Shown piece after piece: positions 1 through 13,700 of a stretch of 64,000 bases of DNA. Both the position numbers and the translations under genes were made by a program. Location: assembly GCA_963969365.1 (NCBI GenBank), contig OZ017751.1:62001-126000 (forward strand), read 5' to 3'. Below the pieces are notes generated by a model, which saw nothing but the letters and a program-made list of their open reading frames with translations, made no database searches and was not told the DNA's origin. Positions within the stretch are counted from its first letter, which is position 1. Each line of letters opens with the position of its first letter. The DNA is from Asterochloris sp. CNOR1. Taxonomy: Eukaryota > Chlorophyta > Trebouxiophyceae > Trebouxiales > Trebouxiaceae.

Positions 1-3000
1 CAGGAGATTGGTTGAATAAAGACACTTGCACGCATGCATGGGGCTGCCACGATTCACCAGGTGCAGCCAACCAGTCATGCACAGAATGCCAAGATACAGA
101 GCCCGCAGTGGGTGGACTGTCTGCAGGTGGGATGTCATGAGTCGTTTAAGCACAGCCTGATGGATGCAGGCAACAGCCAATGCACACACTCATTGCAGGT
201 CTGCTGCCCACGCGGTGCTCTCATAACTCCCAGCATGACATGCCAGATGCTGGCAGGATGCGCGTGTCGACAGCAGGACGTGCCATGCCAGCTGAGTCAC
301 CTTGCGAAGGCGAGGAGTGTCCTGGATCTCCTCATTGTCAAACTCCGGCACAGACGCGGCAGGAGCTGCCCTCTTGGCAGCACGCTGCACACTGACAGGC
401 TGAGCGGGCACTGTGGCCACAAGCCCTTCCACAGCGCGCCTTGGCACCTCTGGAGCATGTCCTGGCTCCTCGTCAGGGGCATCTGCGGCTGCCATGGTCT
501 CGTCCTGCTCTGGCTGCTGTGAGGCAGTGACCTGGGAGGGACAAGATGGTTGTGTTCAAAGGTGTACAGATGCAGACCCGGAACTGCGCCGCAGACAAAG
601 CACAGTCTCTGGAGGCTCCTAGGTCATGGCGCCCTGCAAGAGTGTGCGGACTGAGAGTGCAGGTGAAACAGACCTGAGACGTTGAGGTGAGCCTGCTGCT
701 GCCAGACTTACATTGCCCTCTGGCAACAAATCATTGCCTTGGCCACGGCAGGCAATCCCACCCAGCCTCTGATGCAAAAGCTGATCTCACAGCATCGCCT
801 CCAGCGCTTCTCCAGCGCGCTGGCACTGTGTTGGGGTCCCTGGCTGGGCAGCATCCTGACTGCTACATGCAAACTCCACAAGCAGGAGAACACGACTGGG
901 GACAGCCCAGCACCACGCTGGGGAGACTGGCCCCACAGTGCCCAGTTGCTTCTGCTTGTTGGCACTGGCAGGCTGCATGCTAGGTCTCAGAGGAGTGCCG
1001 CTGTGTGGTGCAGGCCCTTGGTGCTGCCCAAGCCTGGCTGCCCGCTTGCTGCCTAGAGGATCACATGTGCTACGGTGGACCTAAGCTGTTGCGAGGCAAC
1101 ATCACAAACAGTGCAGAGCCTGCAAGGTGTCATGTCAGAAGGTGACCCAAGCATGTGGGTCACCTGGTGCTCCAAGTCGCGCTTCTCCTTCTCAGCGCTG
1201 GCAAGTTGCTCTTTCAGCTGCCTACACGACGCCTTGCTCCGCGCTGCCTCCTCACGTGCTTGCTCCAGGCTTGACACTGCAATGCCCAGCCACTGTGGTT
1301 CAGGGGGTGCCAGGTGCATTTGGAGGGCAGCTTCGGCAAGGCTGCTGATGCAGAGGCAGGGTGCTCAGTGCTGGGCACACGGCGTGAGAAAGGCAACTTG
1401 ATGGCTGTGCACCACACTGGCACTTTGATTCTGCAAGCAGTTAACATGTAGCTGGACCAACAGCCCAGCATCAAGATTCAGCTCAAGGTTCATGCAGCAG
1501 GTAGCCCTCATCGCAGCTGCAGTCAGTGCAGGCCCAAGAACAGCCTCGATCAGCCTCTTGCAATTGTCCCAAAAGTCAGCAAGCAGCTGCCCCTCTAGTG
1601 AACTGATAAGCTGCAGCTGCAGTGCGCAGTGTGCTTCTCTGCTTCCCAGTCACAGCTTGAAACAGAGCTGCACAAGCGCAAAACAGGCTCTCTCCTCTTG
1701 ACACAACCCCAAGAAGCACAGGAACAGGCGCCTCAGCTTCAAAGAGACCACCATCAGCACACAACAGGTGCTGCAGCTCTACACAGCACCAAGATACAAA
1801 GAGGCACTGAGCTCACCAAGGTCATCCTTCTCCCGCTGCAGCTGCTCCAATGACCCGCCCACAGCCTCAGCCTTGGCCAGCGCAGCCTGGGCCTCCTGCA
1901 GCCTGCTCTCTGCATGAGGCAGGCGCATCAAGTCAGTGTGTGGCAGTGCGCTGGGGTTGCACGAGGCACCAGACGCCGAGGTCGATCGTCTGCTGAGGGG
2001 GTCATTGACACAGTATATTGCACAGGAGGGCGACTGCTCTCTGCTGGGATGAGGAATGCCCGCAACCCTGCAAAGCAGGTACAAGGGTGCACACATCCTT
2101 TGTTTGCAAGGGGTTCATAGTAACCTTTTGTGATAAGCTGAAAGGCAACCCCTTGTTTCTGTCTTACCAACACCCTGGTACAGCGTTGCGCTGCAGGAGG
2201 CAACAGACTGTCGCAGGGCTGCTTTGTGCTGCTTCATCTGTGGCAGTCTGTCCAAAACCTGCTTAACACCTGGAAGTGTACAGAACTGCACGCCCACTCT
2301 GCGGCATTTCACCCTTGGGTGCCCAAGCAAACCCTGTGTTCACAGGAACATGCACAACCCTGCACGCCCCATGGCAGATGCTCCGTTCTCAAAGGTAGCA
2401 AGTAGGCTCATGCAGGGCCGCTTTGCGCCACCTTCTCTGTGGCAGTACATGCAAACCCTTCCCCACGCTTGGATGTAAAGCTCAATTGCAGCTGCCTTGC
2501 TCAACCATTCAACTTACTTGGCAAGTACAGGCATCACGCATCTGGGACTCCTTGTCTCGCCCTAGGCAACTCCACCACCAATGCACACCCAGGAAGCACA
2601 AAGTACGTGTTCTGCTGGTGGTGTCGCCTCAATGTTCCTGGTGTCAGTCTGCAGCTGACAATGCCTCATCGATCAATCCCAACGGCAGCGGGGCTCGCCC
2701 AGGCTGGCCCTGCATGTGTGCACCTGTGCACTCATCCAGATTCCCTCTGAGACCAGTGCATAGCAAAACGCTGGCCATGCTTGCCTGCCACTGTGCAACT
2801 GGTCAAGACGCCCCCTCAATCGCTGCGCAGCACTGGGCTCACCCAGCTGAGACTTCTCCTCCCCCAGGCGCTCCAGATCGTGATAGGTGGCCACCTCATT
2901 CTGTGCCAGGCGGTATTCGTGGGCGGCAAAGCTCTGCTCCACCTCGTGGTTCTGGCGTTCCAGCTCTGCCACACGGGCTCGAGCTTGGGCCTCGCTACTG

Positions 3001-6000
3001 AGCACCTTCTGCAGCTGGTCCTCTGCAGGCAGAACTCAGGGCATTAAGCAGCTTGGCCCAGTGGCATCACATCGTTTCATAAACTTGCTTGAACTCGCGC
3101 TGTACAGGCAACGTGAAAGTGGGTGACAGGCTACAAAGACAGGCTGGTCATGGGCAAGGGCCTCCACATCACCCGCTGCTGCAGCTGGTGCTCTGCAGGT
3201 GGATGCAAGGATGTGGCTGCAGCTGGAGGAGCATGAGCGCAGCTCGGTCCACAACAACGGATGTGGCCACAAATTTGCTGACCTCTTTGTGCTTGTGCTC
3301 TGCAGCCAGATCATCACAACAATGATGGCTGCAATCAATATGTGCTTGGCTTTGATCATGCTGCCGTGTAAGGAGTGCTGCCTAGCTCTGGCCTTGTTCA
3401 GACGCCCAAGGGGCTGCAAACACACCGCTGCATGTCCAGCACTCAAGCGCTCAGCGCCTGTCGCCACTTGACCATGGCACACAGGAACCCCACCTGCTGC
3501 CACCTGACCATCCACTGATCACCCAGCAATGCGATGCATGTCCCCCCATGCCGCCATGCTGCTCTGCCCAGCACCGTCCGGCAGGTGTGCCCATCGCCAC
3601 TTGACCATGACACAAAGGACCCCCCCCCCCCCCCCCCCCCCTGCTGCCACCTGGCCGTCCAAGAAGCACTCACCAGGAAACGCATGTGCTGTGCAGCCAC
3701 AACGCTCTGCCCGGCACTGTCCGGCAGGTGTGGCGCAGCTGGCGCACCCCTCAGCACATTTTCTCACCTGTGGTCACCACCTGCCGCCGCATCTCCAGCA
3801 GGCCCTCGCGCAGCTCATCCCGTACTTCCTCTCTGGCAGCCTCCTCTGCGTGTTCCAGGTCAGCCTCCATGTTCCTCCGCGCATCCACCTCAGCCGCCAG
3901 CTGCAGCTTGACAGCAGCCAGCTCGGCGCCCAGCGCCGCCAGCTGCAAGCCCTGCGCCCCTGCGGTGTCCTGGGCTGCCTGTAGCTGCTGCTGCAGCCGG
4001 TCCCGCTCAGCCTCTGCAGGGCACAGCAGGGAACAGGGTCAGATAGGTTGAACTGGTGGTCGTGCAGCTTGTGCCACTGGAAGGGGCCTGCAACCCCTGC
4101 TGTGCCCTGCAGAGCTGCGCTCAGCCTCTGCAGGGTTGCGCTCAGCCTCTGTGGGGCACACCTTGGAGGTGTTCTCTGGATGTTCATCGTTCATCAAGCG
4201 TAGTGACCTCAGACGGTACATGTATTTTGCTTTGCAGGAAACTCCCTGCCTGCGGTCGACGGCACTGGCAGTTGGCAGTGCCATGCCATGTTGCAGCGGC
4301 ATGTCGGTGCAGGTTCACTCCATAGTCACCCAGGGCAGTGGTTTTGGCAGCAGCCTCGCGGTGCTGCCTCATCAGCTCCTCGCCGCGCCTCCCAGCAGCA
4401 GACAGCAGCGCGGCCGCCTCCGCCTGGGCTGCCTCCAGCTTCTGCTGCAGCTCTGCGACCTGGCAGTGGGCCCCCGCCAGCTTCCCATCCCTGGCCGCGA
4501 CAGCAGCCGCCAGCGTGCCCTTCTCTCCCTCAAGATCCCTGCAGCTGGTCACGCATGGTCTGAGCCTTCAGGACCGTCCAGGCAGAGCTCGCTGTCCTCT
4601 GTGGTTGCAGCCTGCAGCATGCTGTTGTCCCCCTCAAGATTACTGCAAACAGGCCTTCAGGGCTGTCCAGGCAGATTTACATGCTTTCTGAGGTTGCAGC
4701 CTGCTCGCATGGTGAGGCATTGCCAGCCAGTGTGGTGTACAGGCAGCAACTGCAGAAGAGCAGCTATGCAGGCAGCTGTGGGGGCGATCACCCCCCTCAC
4801 CCCTTGTCCTGCATAAGCTTGAATAGCTCTGGACATTGAAAATGCAGCACTGGCAGCCTGCGCTATGTAGACTGCTTGCAACGACAGGCATGGATTTGGC
4901 GCCAACAGCTGTAGGGCCAGGCTGCCAGAGGACCATGACGCAACCTTGTGCGCAGGGCTGTTTGTGAGCTGTGTCCCCACATCTTCTCCTGTGCGAGCTG
5001 GGCTTGGAAAGCTGTAGACTCTGAGCGCAGCACTTGCAAACTGAGCCCAACGGACAGCTGCGCTGTATAGACTTGTTGGCATTATTGGCATGGGCATGAT
5101 GCCCTTGACTCAGCTCCAGGGGCCCTGTGTAGCGGCTGCCAGATGGCGATAACCCAACCTTGTGTGAAGCTGCCGGTGTGAGCCCTGTCCCCACCTCTTC
5201 TCTTGCGTGAGCTTGGCTATCTCCTGCCGCCGTTCCGCAAACCTCTGGTTGATCGTGTCCAGCTGGTCGCGGTGCTGCTTGTCAGTCTCGATGATGCTCC
5301 TGGAAATGGTCTCCAAGACATCCTGCTGGGTGTGCACCACGCGGTCTGCAGACTGCACCACGCAGGACATGCACAGGCTCAGCAGGTTTGTACAACCTGC
5401 GCTGATGGGCGGTTGGGCAGGCTTCCAAGGCCTTCACCAAGCATTACGTGCTCAGCGTTACGCATGGAGGACGTGTGCGGGCTCAGCATCTCAGGATTGA
5501 CTGTGCCTAGGGGCAAGCGTGCAGGCAAGTCTGCAGGAGCAGTACATACAGGCTCAGCGCTGCGGGTGTGGGCCAGCATGCAGAGGCTTGGCCCCCTGGC
5601 ACAGAGCTTCTGGTCACTGTCTGGAGCCAGCCAGAGGCCAAGCAAGGCATTCTGCAGTGGTGTGCAGAGCCGCTCTGAGAGGTGGATGATTGGACCGAGA
5701 TGGCTGAGAATGCAATGGTATCAAGACTCACGCTGCGCTCATTGCGCATCCACTCCAGTGCCCCCAGAGCTGCCTGGACCCACCTGTCCAGCTGCCGCAT
5801 CTGCATGCCGCCAGGAGAATAGTCAGCATTCGCTGCATCCAAAAGAATGCAGTGCAGCAGTAGCCAGCAGATCTTGCTGACCTTGTCAAGGCACATGGCA
5901 TTGCTCCAGTCCTGTGCCTCTGCCTCTGACAGGGGGCGGTACACATACTCAGCAGCGAGCACCTTGTACTTGCACAGAGTCTGCTGCAGGTCCGCTGGCA

Positions 6001-6025
6001 CTGTGAACACATTGGGATTCACCAT
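1..6025 (-). CDS. Coiled-coil protein of unknown function (3' end beyond the window)
   Basis: Eight exons read on the minus strand: 5732-6025, 5195-5352, 4330-4538, 3768-4013, 2843-3022, 1817-1909, 1164-1276 and 301-531. All junction phases agree, giving 508 codons so far; the gene continues past the left edge. The N-terminal ~100 residues look globular (MVNPNVFTVPADLQQ..., rich in Leu, Trp and Cys). The rest is long Glu/Gln/Ala/Arg/Leu heptad-like coiled coil, with stretches such as LEQAREEAARSK and EADLEHAEEAAREE. The last visible exon is acidic and proline-rich, probably disordered. This suggests a cytoskeletal or scaffolding protein, but I recognise no family. An alternative upstream start at 6257 (MPCSLESGLQ...) is open for ~50 codons but cannot be spliced cleanly to the first exon. 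Introns around 3100-3240 and 4085-4165 hold decayed copies of exon edges. Confidence 0.75.
3620..3641. repeat. Poly-C tract (22 C)
   Basis: An uninterrupted run of 22 C lies in an intron of the coiled-coil gene. On the transcribed strand it is poly-G. A second, shorter homopolymer (12 G) lies at about 10766-10777 in an amidase intron. Such runs are length-unstable and also prone to sequencing error. Confidence 0.9.
4004..4165. repeat. Tandem copies of an exon acceptor segment
   Basis: The acceptor of the coiled-coil exon at 3768-4013 reads gctcagcctctgcagggcac on the plus strand. Two near-copies, gctcagcctctgcagggttg and gctcagcctctgtggggcac, follow at about 4119 and 4140, upstream of the real acceptor on the transcribed strand. 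They look like tandem duplications of the splice junction in which one copy has lost its AG. Confidence 0.7.
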
Positions 6026-7707
6026 GTTGGCTCCTGGCTCTAATTCTGGCGGTGATGCATTTCCCCTTCTTGCATGCAGCATGGCGCCATCACCGATTGA
6101 TATCTTGTTGTGCATGTAGCACAAACGTTGCTGTGTCCTGTGACAAGGCCAGCTCAGCCTGCTTAATGATGGCATTGACTACCTGCCGAAGTGCCACACC
6201 GAGTGAAACACCCCTGAGAAGCTGGGCCTGCAGCCCACTTTCAAGACTACAGGGCATCTTCAAGGCCGAATGTGTCAGGTAGCGCCAAGATGACCAAGGC
6301 AGCCTCTGCCACCATCACAAATCTAGTTGACAACAGGTGCTCAGCGCCCTGGAACAGGAATGACAGTCCCCTCTACCATCTGCAACAGCGCGTGTCCCTC
6401 ATCTGCAGGCGTCGCAAATACTGCAGGCTGGGATTTTTTGCCAGCACCAGGAGTCAGCTTTGCACATCTCCATCTTGCTGGAGTGGCAGGTTGCAGTGCT
6501 GTCTCTTGCTGGCAACGTGTGCGGTACCTTGCCATGCCTGAGTGCCTGATCCTCAGCCCACACTGAAATCTTACGCATCATATACCTGGCAATTGCGTTG
6601 CCTGCCCCTCACAGGTGGCAGCACATCTTCAGCAATTATGCAGTAGCGGCCCACAGCACCTCTGCACTTCATCCTTGCCCCTGTCCAGGTGGCAGCAGCT
6701 GTTCCACCTGAAACACCATTGCCTAGGCAGAGCATTTTGAAGCTGGCATGACGCTGGCCTTGTGGAGAATTGTGTTCCTGGGGACGCAGCCCGGGCTGTG
6801 AGGCCCCATGGTCCAGGCCCGCAGCAGGAGCCTGGCAGGGACAAACAGCAGGAATGCGCTGCGCAGGCCTCGCACTGGGCACAGCGCTTCAATGCTGAGC
6901 TGTAGAACACTGTCGCATTGTGCTGCTTGTTTCCTGCCTGCATGTTGCCTTCCAGGCCTGTGCCTGCAACGGATACATTGCATTTGCTGAGGAATGTGCC
7001 AACCTCTGCAGGATTTGCAGTGCTGCTGCGCCCGCAATGCTGAGCTCAGCCCTTGAGGGCAACTGTGCACCAAAGAGTCCACAAGTTGATGTGTGAAAGA
7101 AGCACTGCATTGCTTATTGCACTTTGTGAGTCCTGTTCCACCTGTTGTCTCACTGGCGCCTACACACCTCAGCATTAGGCTCTGAATGTTACGACAATGG
7201 ACACCAGCATATTGAAGGTAAAAGCAACTCTGAATGACGAAGGGGGCCCCTGGGGTTTCCTGCATGAGTGTCATTTGCAGAACAGACCGGATTTGTCAGA
7301 AGACAGCAAAGGGCGTGACCAAGGGGCACGCAAGCGTGGTGGTATTGCTGAGGGAGCACTTTCAGCTGTAGATTGCAGAGACAGACAGGCCAATTGATAC
7401 ACCCAAGGACTGAGGCCCCTAGGGCTACAAGCTGCGGCAGCTATCCCAGGCAGAGGCGTCATGCATGAGGGGGAGGGATGGGCTGTGTTTTGGTAATCCT
7501 CCTTGACAAGTATTGTATGAAAGGGCCAGAAGTCGGGTACAGGGTGTGGCCCTGTTATGGCCAAGCGCTCGCAGAAGCAGCGTCCAGGTCAGCACCCCAG
7601 ACAGATGATGCCAAGAGGCCTGGCACCTGCCAGCAAAGGCGGCTATGGCAGCAGTTTTGGTGCAGACCCCTGGCCCAGCGCCAGCCACGCAAGGCTGCTT
7701 CAGAGGA
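6026..7707. other. Intergenic region, nothing supported
   Basis: This 1.7-kb gap lies between the 5' end of the coiled-coil gene and the 3' end of the amidase, both on the minus strand. Short open frames exist on both strands but none has protein-like composition, recognisable homology or consistent splice sites. It should hold the coiled-coil promoter and 5' UTR and the amidase 3' UTR. Confidence 0.5.
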
Positions 7708-10700
7708 CTAGCGCCGGCCAGCGGCCTGAACTGGCGTTGTCGACGTATTGTAGAGCTGGGTGTGGTTGACGCCCATGCCCAGAATCCCGTTCTTCCCGTA
7801 GTCAGTCAGGAAGTTGGAGTTGCAGGCTCCCTCGAATTGCAGGCTGAAGTAGCTCCAGACCTCATTGGCTGAGGGCTGCACCGTCGTGTTGGTGTAGGTC
7901 ACCTGCCACAATGACCAAAGAACGTCTTGGGTGCTCAGTGGGGGCAATTGCCTGAGCTGAACAAGCAGCTGCATTCAGCTTGAGCCTGTTGCTGTCTGGT
8001 GAGCAGGCACTTGAGTACACATGGGCACCTGCTCACGCCAGCCTGACAAACAACTAGCAGCATATCTGTTTCCACAAAGCAGCACGTGTGCTCTCTGCTG
8101 GTTGCCGCCGACCTCTCGTGCAGGCCAGCCTGCTGTGCTCTTGAGCCTCCCATGGTTCCATCAGGAAGAGCTAATGCCACAGTGCCCTGCTCATAACGCG
8201 GCGTGCATGCGCAGGCAGCACCCACCGGCACAGCGCTGGTGTTGACTGTGCAGCCGGCACATCCAGCCACGAGGCTGGGAGGCTCCATGGGGCCAAACAG
8301 CTTCTCCATGGCCAGTGCCAGGGACAGCATCAGACTGTCCTTGCCGTGGGGGGCAGCAAACTGCAGCCCAGCTGGGATGCCCTGCGCGTCAAAGCCGATG
8401 GGGAAGGCCAGGGCTGCGGGGCAGCAGACCGGGCAGGGTCAGCACACCTGGACATTACTTTCAAGTTCGTAATTCGTAGGGTTTGACTGTGCCGGAGCCA
8501 GGAGCCATCAGCAATTCCATCTGCCCGCAGGGAAGGGCGTATTTGCCTGAAGGGCAGAAGCCCGCCAGAGTATGGTGACTGGCTGATGTTGAGCCAGGAG
8601 GGTTCCATCAGGGTCCCTTGGGACACAGGCCAAGCCCTGCTGACCTTAGCATTGCAGCGATGAAGGCGGGGAGGTCAAAGTGGCTAGCAGGCACGGGTTG
8701 TGCAGCAGGGCAAGCAGAACAGCAGCACACCCGCCACTGCCCCCATGCTGCAGGCAGCAGGATGGGCAGGTCAGTGTTGCTGGTTCTGTCCGCTCTGCTT
8801 TGCATATCCCGCACAGCATGTGCCTGATTGCAGGGCTGGTCACGGCTGCGGGGCAGCAGACAGAGCAGGGGCCTGAGCTGAGCTCGTCAGGCTGGCAGTG
8901 CACCTGCCGCAGCTGCCAAGGCAGGGGCAGCCAGGAGGCGCCCACAGACCACAGAAGCAGGACGGCATGGGCAGTGCAGCAGCAGTAGGTGTGCTGTGGC
9001 CGCCATGGTCCCTGAGCAGGCAAACAGAGGTTTCTGGTGACCCTTTGCAGGAGTGCAGGGGTGTGGCTTCAAGCTCAGGCTCTGGCCGGCCCTAGGCCGC
9101 AGGGTCCTGCTGAACCTGAATCTGCCAGCCCTGCTGCCTGCTGCCAGGCTTTGGCTCAGAGGCACACTTTGCTGCTGGCGCCTGATTGCAGAAGCTGGAT
9201 CTGAGGCTGCCGCCAGGTCCTGCTGACCCACCTGTGATGGTTGCCTGAGCGTCAATCTCGAAGAAGTTGTAGTTGTTGGAGGGGACCACCGATCCGTTTG
9301 TGAGCTGGATGAAGGGCTCGGCAGCATCGACCTCCCTGCAGGTGAGGGATTCGGGGTTGACTTGGAAGTGCTCTTGTGCAGCTGCATGCCGCTGCAAGCC
9401 CTTCAAACGCAAGACAGATGCTGCAGCAATTGGAAGACCTCATCAGGCAACCGCCTCAGCTGGGTAGCACTGGTAGATGCAGCACCGCGAGTGCAGCTTC
9501 TTGCTGGGGATGTGAGGTGCCCATGCAGCAGCTGCTGTGGCAGAGACATCGCCTGTGCCATGTCTTGCCTGTCCTGGGCAACAGGATTGCCAGGGCACTC
9601 ACGGGATGGTGGTGGCAAAGCCAGGGTACAGGAAGACGTCCACATTGTACTTGTTGAAGGTGTTGTTCCATTGCTCAGTGATGTTTGGGCGACCTGCAGG
9701 CAGAATTTAACCCCCTTTGAGTGCATGCTTCTCATGCTAGGACGCCTCTTGTCGTCACTGAGAGTAGGCTTCCAGGTGTGCGCTGCTCTGCTCATGAGCT
9801 CAGCAAGCAGCCAGGACTGCAGGACCGGAGATGTGCTGACGCAACAGCACTGGGCAGGCAAGCAGGCAATTGGCAGGTCAATCTTGTTGGCCAAAAGAGA
9901 AAATATAGACGGCTCCTACTCATGGCAAGCTGCACGGCTGGTGCACAGGTGCACAGCAGCAACACCGGCAGCAAACCTGCTGACCTGTCTGCAGGTAGTG
10001 CACCCAGTTGGTGTTGCTTCCAAGGCGGGTGTCGTCGGTGGAGAACAGTTGGGAGGTGTAGAGGAGCTTCAGGTCGGGGCGGTTCACAGCATAGTACACC
10101 TCAGGGACTGAAATTGAGTAATTGTGCCTGTACAGGAACCTGCAGGCAAACTCGCCAAGTCAGCTGCATGGGTGGCAAGAGGGCGGCTGGAGAGCCCACA
10201 ACAAATTGTTTCTACCACCTGGAGACTTGAGCGAAAGGTGGCTGGCCACTGCACCTACGCAGCATGTGGCAGCATGCAGGCCTGCTTGTATGCTTGGGCA
10301 CGCAGGGGCGGACACCATCTGCTGTTGCCTGTTGGCGACGGGAGCCCCCCTGGCACCCTGCAATGCAGCTGCAGCATACTGGGCCAAATGGCCCGGAGGT
10401 GACTGTTTCCGACTACCACAAGAGCCCCCCTGGCGACACGCAATGCCAGAGTGTCTGTGACTCTGAACAACCGCAGCCCACTGACAGTGCGCAATGCAGC
10501 TGCGGAACACACCGGGCCAGGGTGTCCGTGTCCTCATAGTCGTACGACTCCAGGCCGCCCCCCCAGGCCATGGCGCTCGCATCGTTCAGCACCTGGGAGT
10601 CGAAGGGCACCAGCACAGCCCCGGCTGCAGTCAGCTTGGCTGTCGCATTGTTGATGATGTCCTGAACCTGCACCGCGGGCCAGTCTGGCGTTTGTGGGTG

Positions 10701-13700
10701 ATGCAGGAGAACAGCCCAGCAGGTGAGGGCAGGGGATCATGCTCCAAGTGGGCCGACACTGAATTGGGGGGGGGGGGAGAGGTGCAGCCATCAAAGCAGC
10801 CACAAGTCCAGCTGCCTGGCAGGTGCTGGGAGCAGGTGCAGCTGCTGGCAGAGCTGCAGCTTTTGGGCTTCCAGGTCTGCAAAACCGCAGTGGCTGACGA
10901 CGAGAGCGGTCTCAGGGGTTACAGAGGGTTTTGCGCACCTCTGCCGACAGCCCGGGGTTCACCCAGCCGAAGTTGGACGGGAGCCCGATGCGCAGGCCTG
11001 CCAGGCTCATGTTGGTGTCCACTGACACCGCGCAGGACACGATGTTGTCGGGACTGGCGCCCACTGCGTCGGTGGTCGCGTTGGCAGAGCGGATGATGCT
11101 GTCCAGCAGTACCAGGTCTTCTGCTGTGCGCCCAAAGCTGCCTGCAGACATGCAGCAGCGAGACTCCTTGGGGAGGTGATCATGGCATGCAGGCACAGTC
11201 AGGTGGGCCTTCTGCTGTGCGCCCGAAGCTGCCTGCAGACGTGCAGCGGCAGAGACTCTGAGATTGGAACCATACAATGCAGGCACAGTCAGGTGGTCCT
11301 TCTGCTGTGCGCTTAAAGCCGCCTGCAGACATGCAGCGGCAGGACTCCCATGTCTGGCCGCCATGAGATGCGGGCACAGTCAGATAGGCACGCTCTGTGC
11401 TGTATGCTGATGAATGCCTGCACCCAGCGTATACTGATTGAGGCATGCTCTGCAGCAGCACCGGGTTGTGTGCTGTGTCGCCCCAACTTCTCTGCAGCAG
11501 GTGCATGCAAGCATACACTTGTGTGCCTTCGATGCGTCAAGAACAATCCATGGGCAACTGGTTAAGAGGGGCTCTGCTGCAAGGCGCCATTAAAGTTCTG
11601 CATGGGACTGTTGTGCAGCTTGCAAGCAGTTGCCTGGGACTAGCAGGCAGATCCTCCGGTCTGTGCAATTTGTCTGCAGCATGCCACAGTGCAACCCTGG
11701 GCAGGCTCAATTTCAGGGAGTCCGCTCAAGCTCAGGTGCTCACCGACAGTGTCCCGTGTGAAGGTGGCTGGCACAAGGCTGTCTGAGAAGTTGTAGCAGC
11801 CCAGTGTGGGGCGCAGTCCAAAGATGCCTGCAGCAGCAGGTGTGTGTTTGGGTATTAGCAAGCTGTCGGCAGACCACGGCCCCAGGCATGAACCAGCATA
11901 TGCAGGCAGGTGGACAACCCCCTGACATTGGCACACTGGGTGGACAACCCCTCGCCGGCCTAAACCCCCAGTCCTGCACTCGCAGCCTGCTTTAACGCCC
12001 TTCACCTTGCGCCATTGCGGGTGCCCGGCAGGAGCCGCCAGTGTCTTCGCACAGCGCCCATGGGGCGAAGCGCGCCGCCACTGATGCCGCTGAGCCAGCG
12101 CTGCTGCCTGCAGGGGCAGCGCAGGGGCTCAGCTTGTAGCGGTGCAGACCCACGTGACTGGGGCAAGTGGGCCACGCCCTTCATTAACACACTCTTGAAC
12201 AGAATCTGCGGGGTGACACAGGTGCAGCTGGCAGACAGCGCAAGTGTGCAGGTCCAGGCACAAAAGCTGCTTGGTACAGCAGAGCAGAGTCCAGCTCAGG
12301 CGGACCACAGGCAGCCTGCCGTCCCACCTCCTGGCATGCGAGTCTGGTTGTAGACGTTCAAGGGGTTGGTGATGCCGTTGGCATCCACATTGATGCCTGT
12401 GACTGTGCTGGAGAGCTCCACCAGGCTGCAGGTTGGGACACAGGCGCTTAGACAGGGGCTGCAAGAGGTGACAAGGTCACGCTCAAATGAGTGCTGGCAG
12501 CACAGCTGGGCACACAAGCCGCAGACAGAGGCACTGAGAGGGGTGAAGGCGCCAACAAGGTCACCCTCCGTTGCGGCTGGCAACACAGCCAGGTGCGCAT
12601 GTAGGCAGGCCTACAGGCCTGCAAGTTTGGAAAAGAAGGAAGCTCCAGTGCCACAGCCAGAGCTGCATGGCAATTCAGCTGGGCTCACTTCATCTTGCCC
12701 AGGATGATGCCATTGGCATCCCTGTAGGTGGTGACCAGAGGAGCCTCAAAGGATGGGAAGGCGCCTGCACCATCAAAGCCCAACTCAGCAGGACAGATCT
12801 CATACTGTGGCACATATCAGCTGTGTAATGGGTCATGCAATTAGGCCAAGCAGGCGAGATTGCATGCAGCCAGCTTTTAAGCACAGAGTGCAGCAAGGGA
12901 AGCTCACCCAGCAGAGCAGGAGTTGCTGCTGAGGTTGGGTAGCCCAGCACGTCAATGGTGTCCTGCAGCCGCAGTGACTGCTCAGCAGCTGGCTGAGCAC
13001 ACCACTGCCCCTCTCATATACCAACTGAGTTCTGATGCCAGTACCAAAAAGGTGCAGCTTGCCAAGTAGCTGCTGCAAGTGACTGCTCAGCATCTGGCTG
13101 AGAACAGCACTGCCTCTCCCATACTGACTGTGTTCCGGCCACAACATCAACAACCTCATATCTGCCCAGCAGCTGCTGCCTGCCACCATCTTGACTGCTA
13201 GAAGTTTGGTTGCCCAGGCGGCTGTTGGGCAGATTGCTTGATGAATGCAGCAGCTGCTTCACCATTGCAGCAGTTGCTCAGCAGATCTTGACAAGCCCGG
13301 CTGACCTTGACAGCCAGTGGCAGTCCGCACAGGGGGGTGATGCTCTGGCCCGCTGCGGCCTTGGCATCGATGGCAGCAGCCTCCTCCAGCACCTGGCAGG
13401 TTAGATAATAAAAATTCAGGGAGGGTGTGGGAGGTTACATCAAAGCCACATCTGCAAGTAGGTCTGCATTGCGGCTGAAGGCAAGCCGCTCAATCAGGCA
13501 AGTGTGGTGGGGGCCTGTGGAGCGGCAGGGCTGTAGGTTGATTTACCTTGGTCCTGTTGAAGCCGATGAAGGCGTTGACGCAGCTCCATCCCCCAGTATC
13601 ATAGTGAGACAGCAGGGCGTTCACATACTGCAGGCAGGTGAGGGTCAGCTTGTTGCGGGAGCAGTGATGCTGGCCAGGATCACATCGCTGCACGCAGCCA

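Noticed and set aside
2423-3001. A 192-codon plus-strand open frame
   Set aside because: It is antisense to coiled-coil exons, has random composition (Ser/Pro/His/Cys-rich) and no homology.
6131-6257. A 5' exon of the coiled-coil gene starting MPCSLESGLQ
   Set aside because: It looks coding, but its frame meets a stop and no donor/acceptor pair joins it to exon 5732-6025; MVNPNVF at 6025 is the simpler start.
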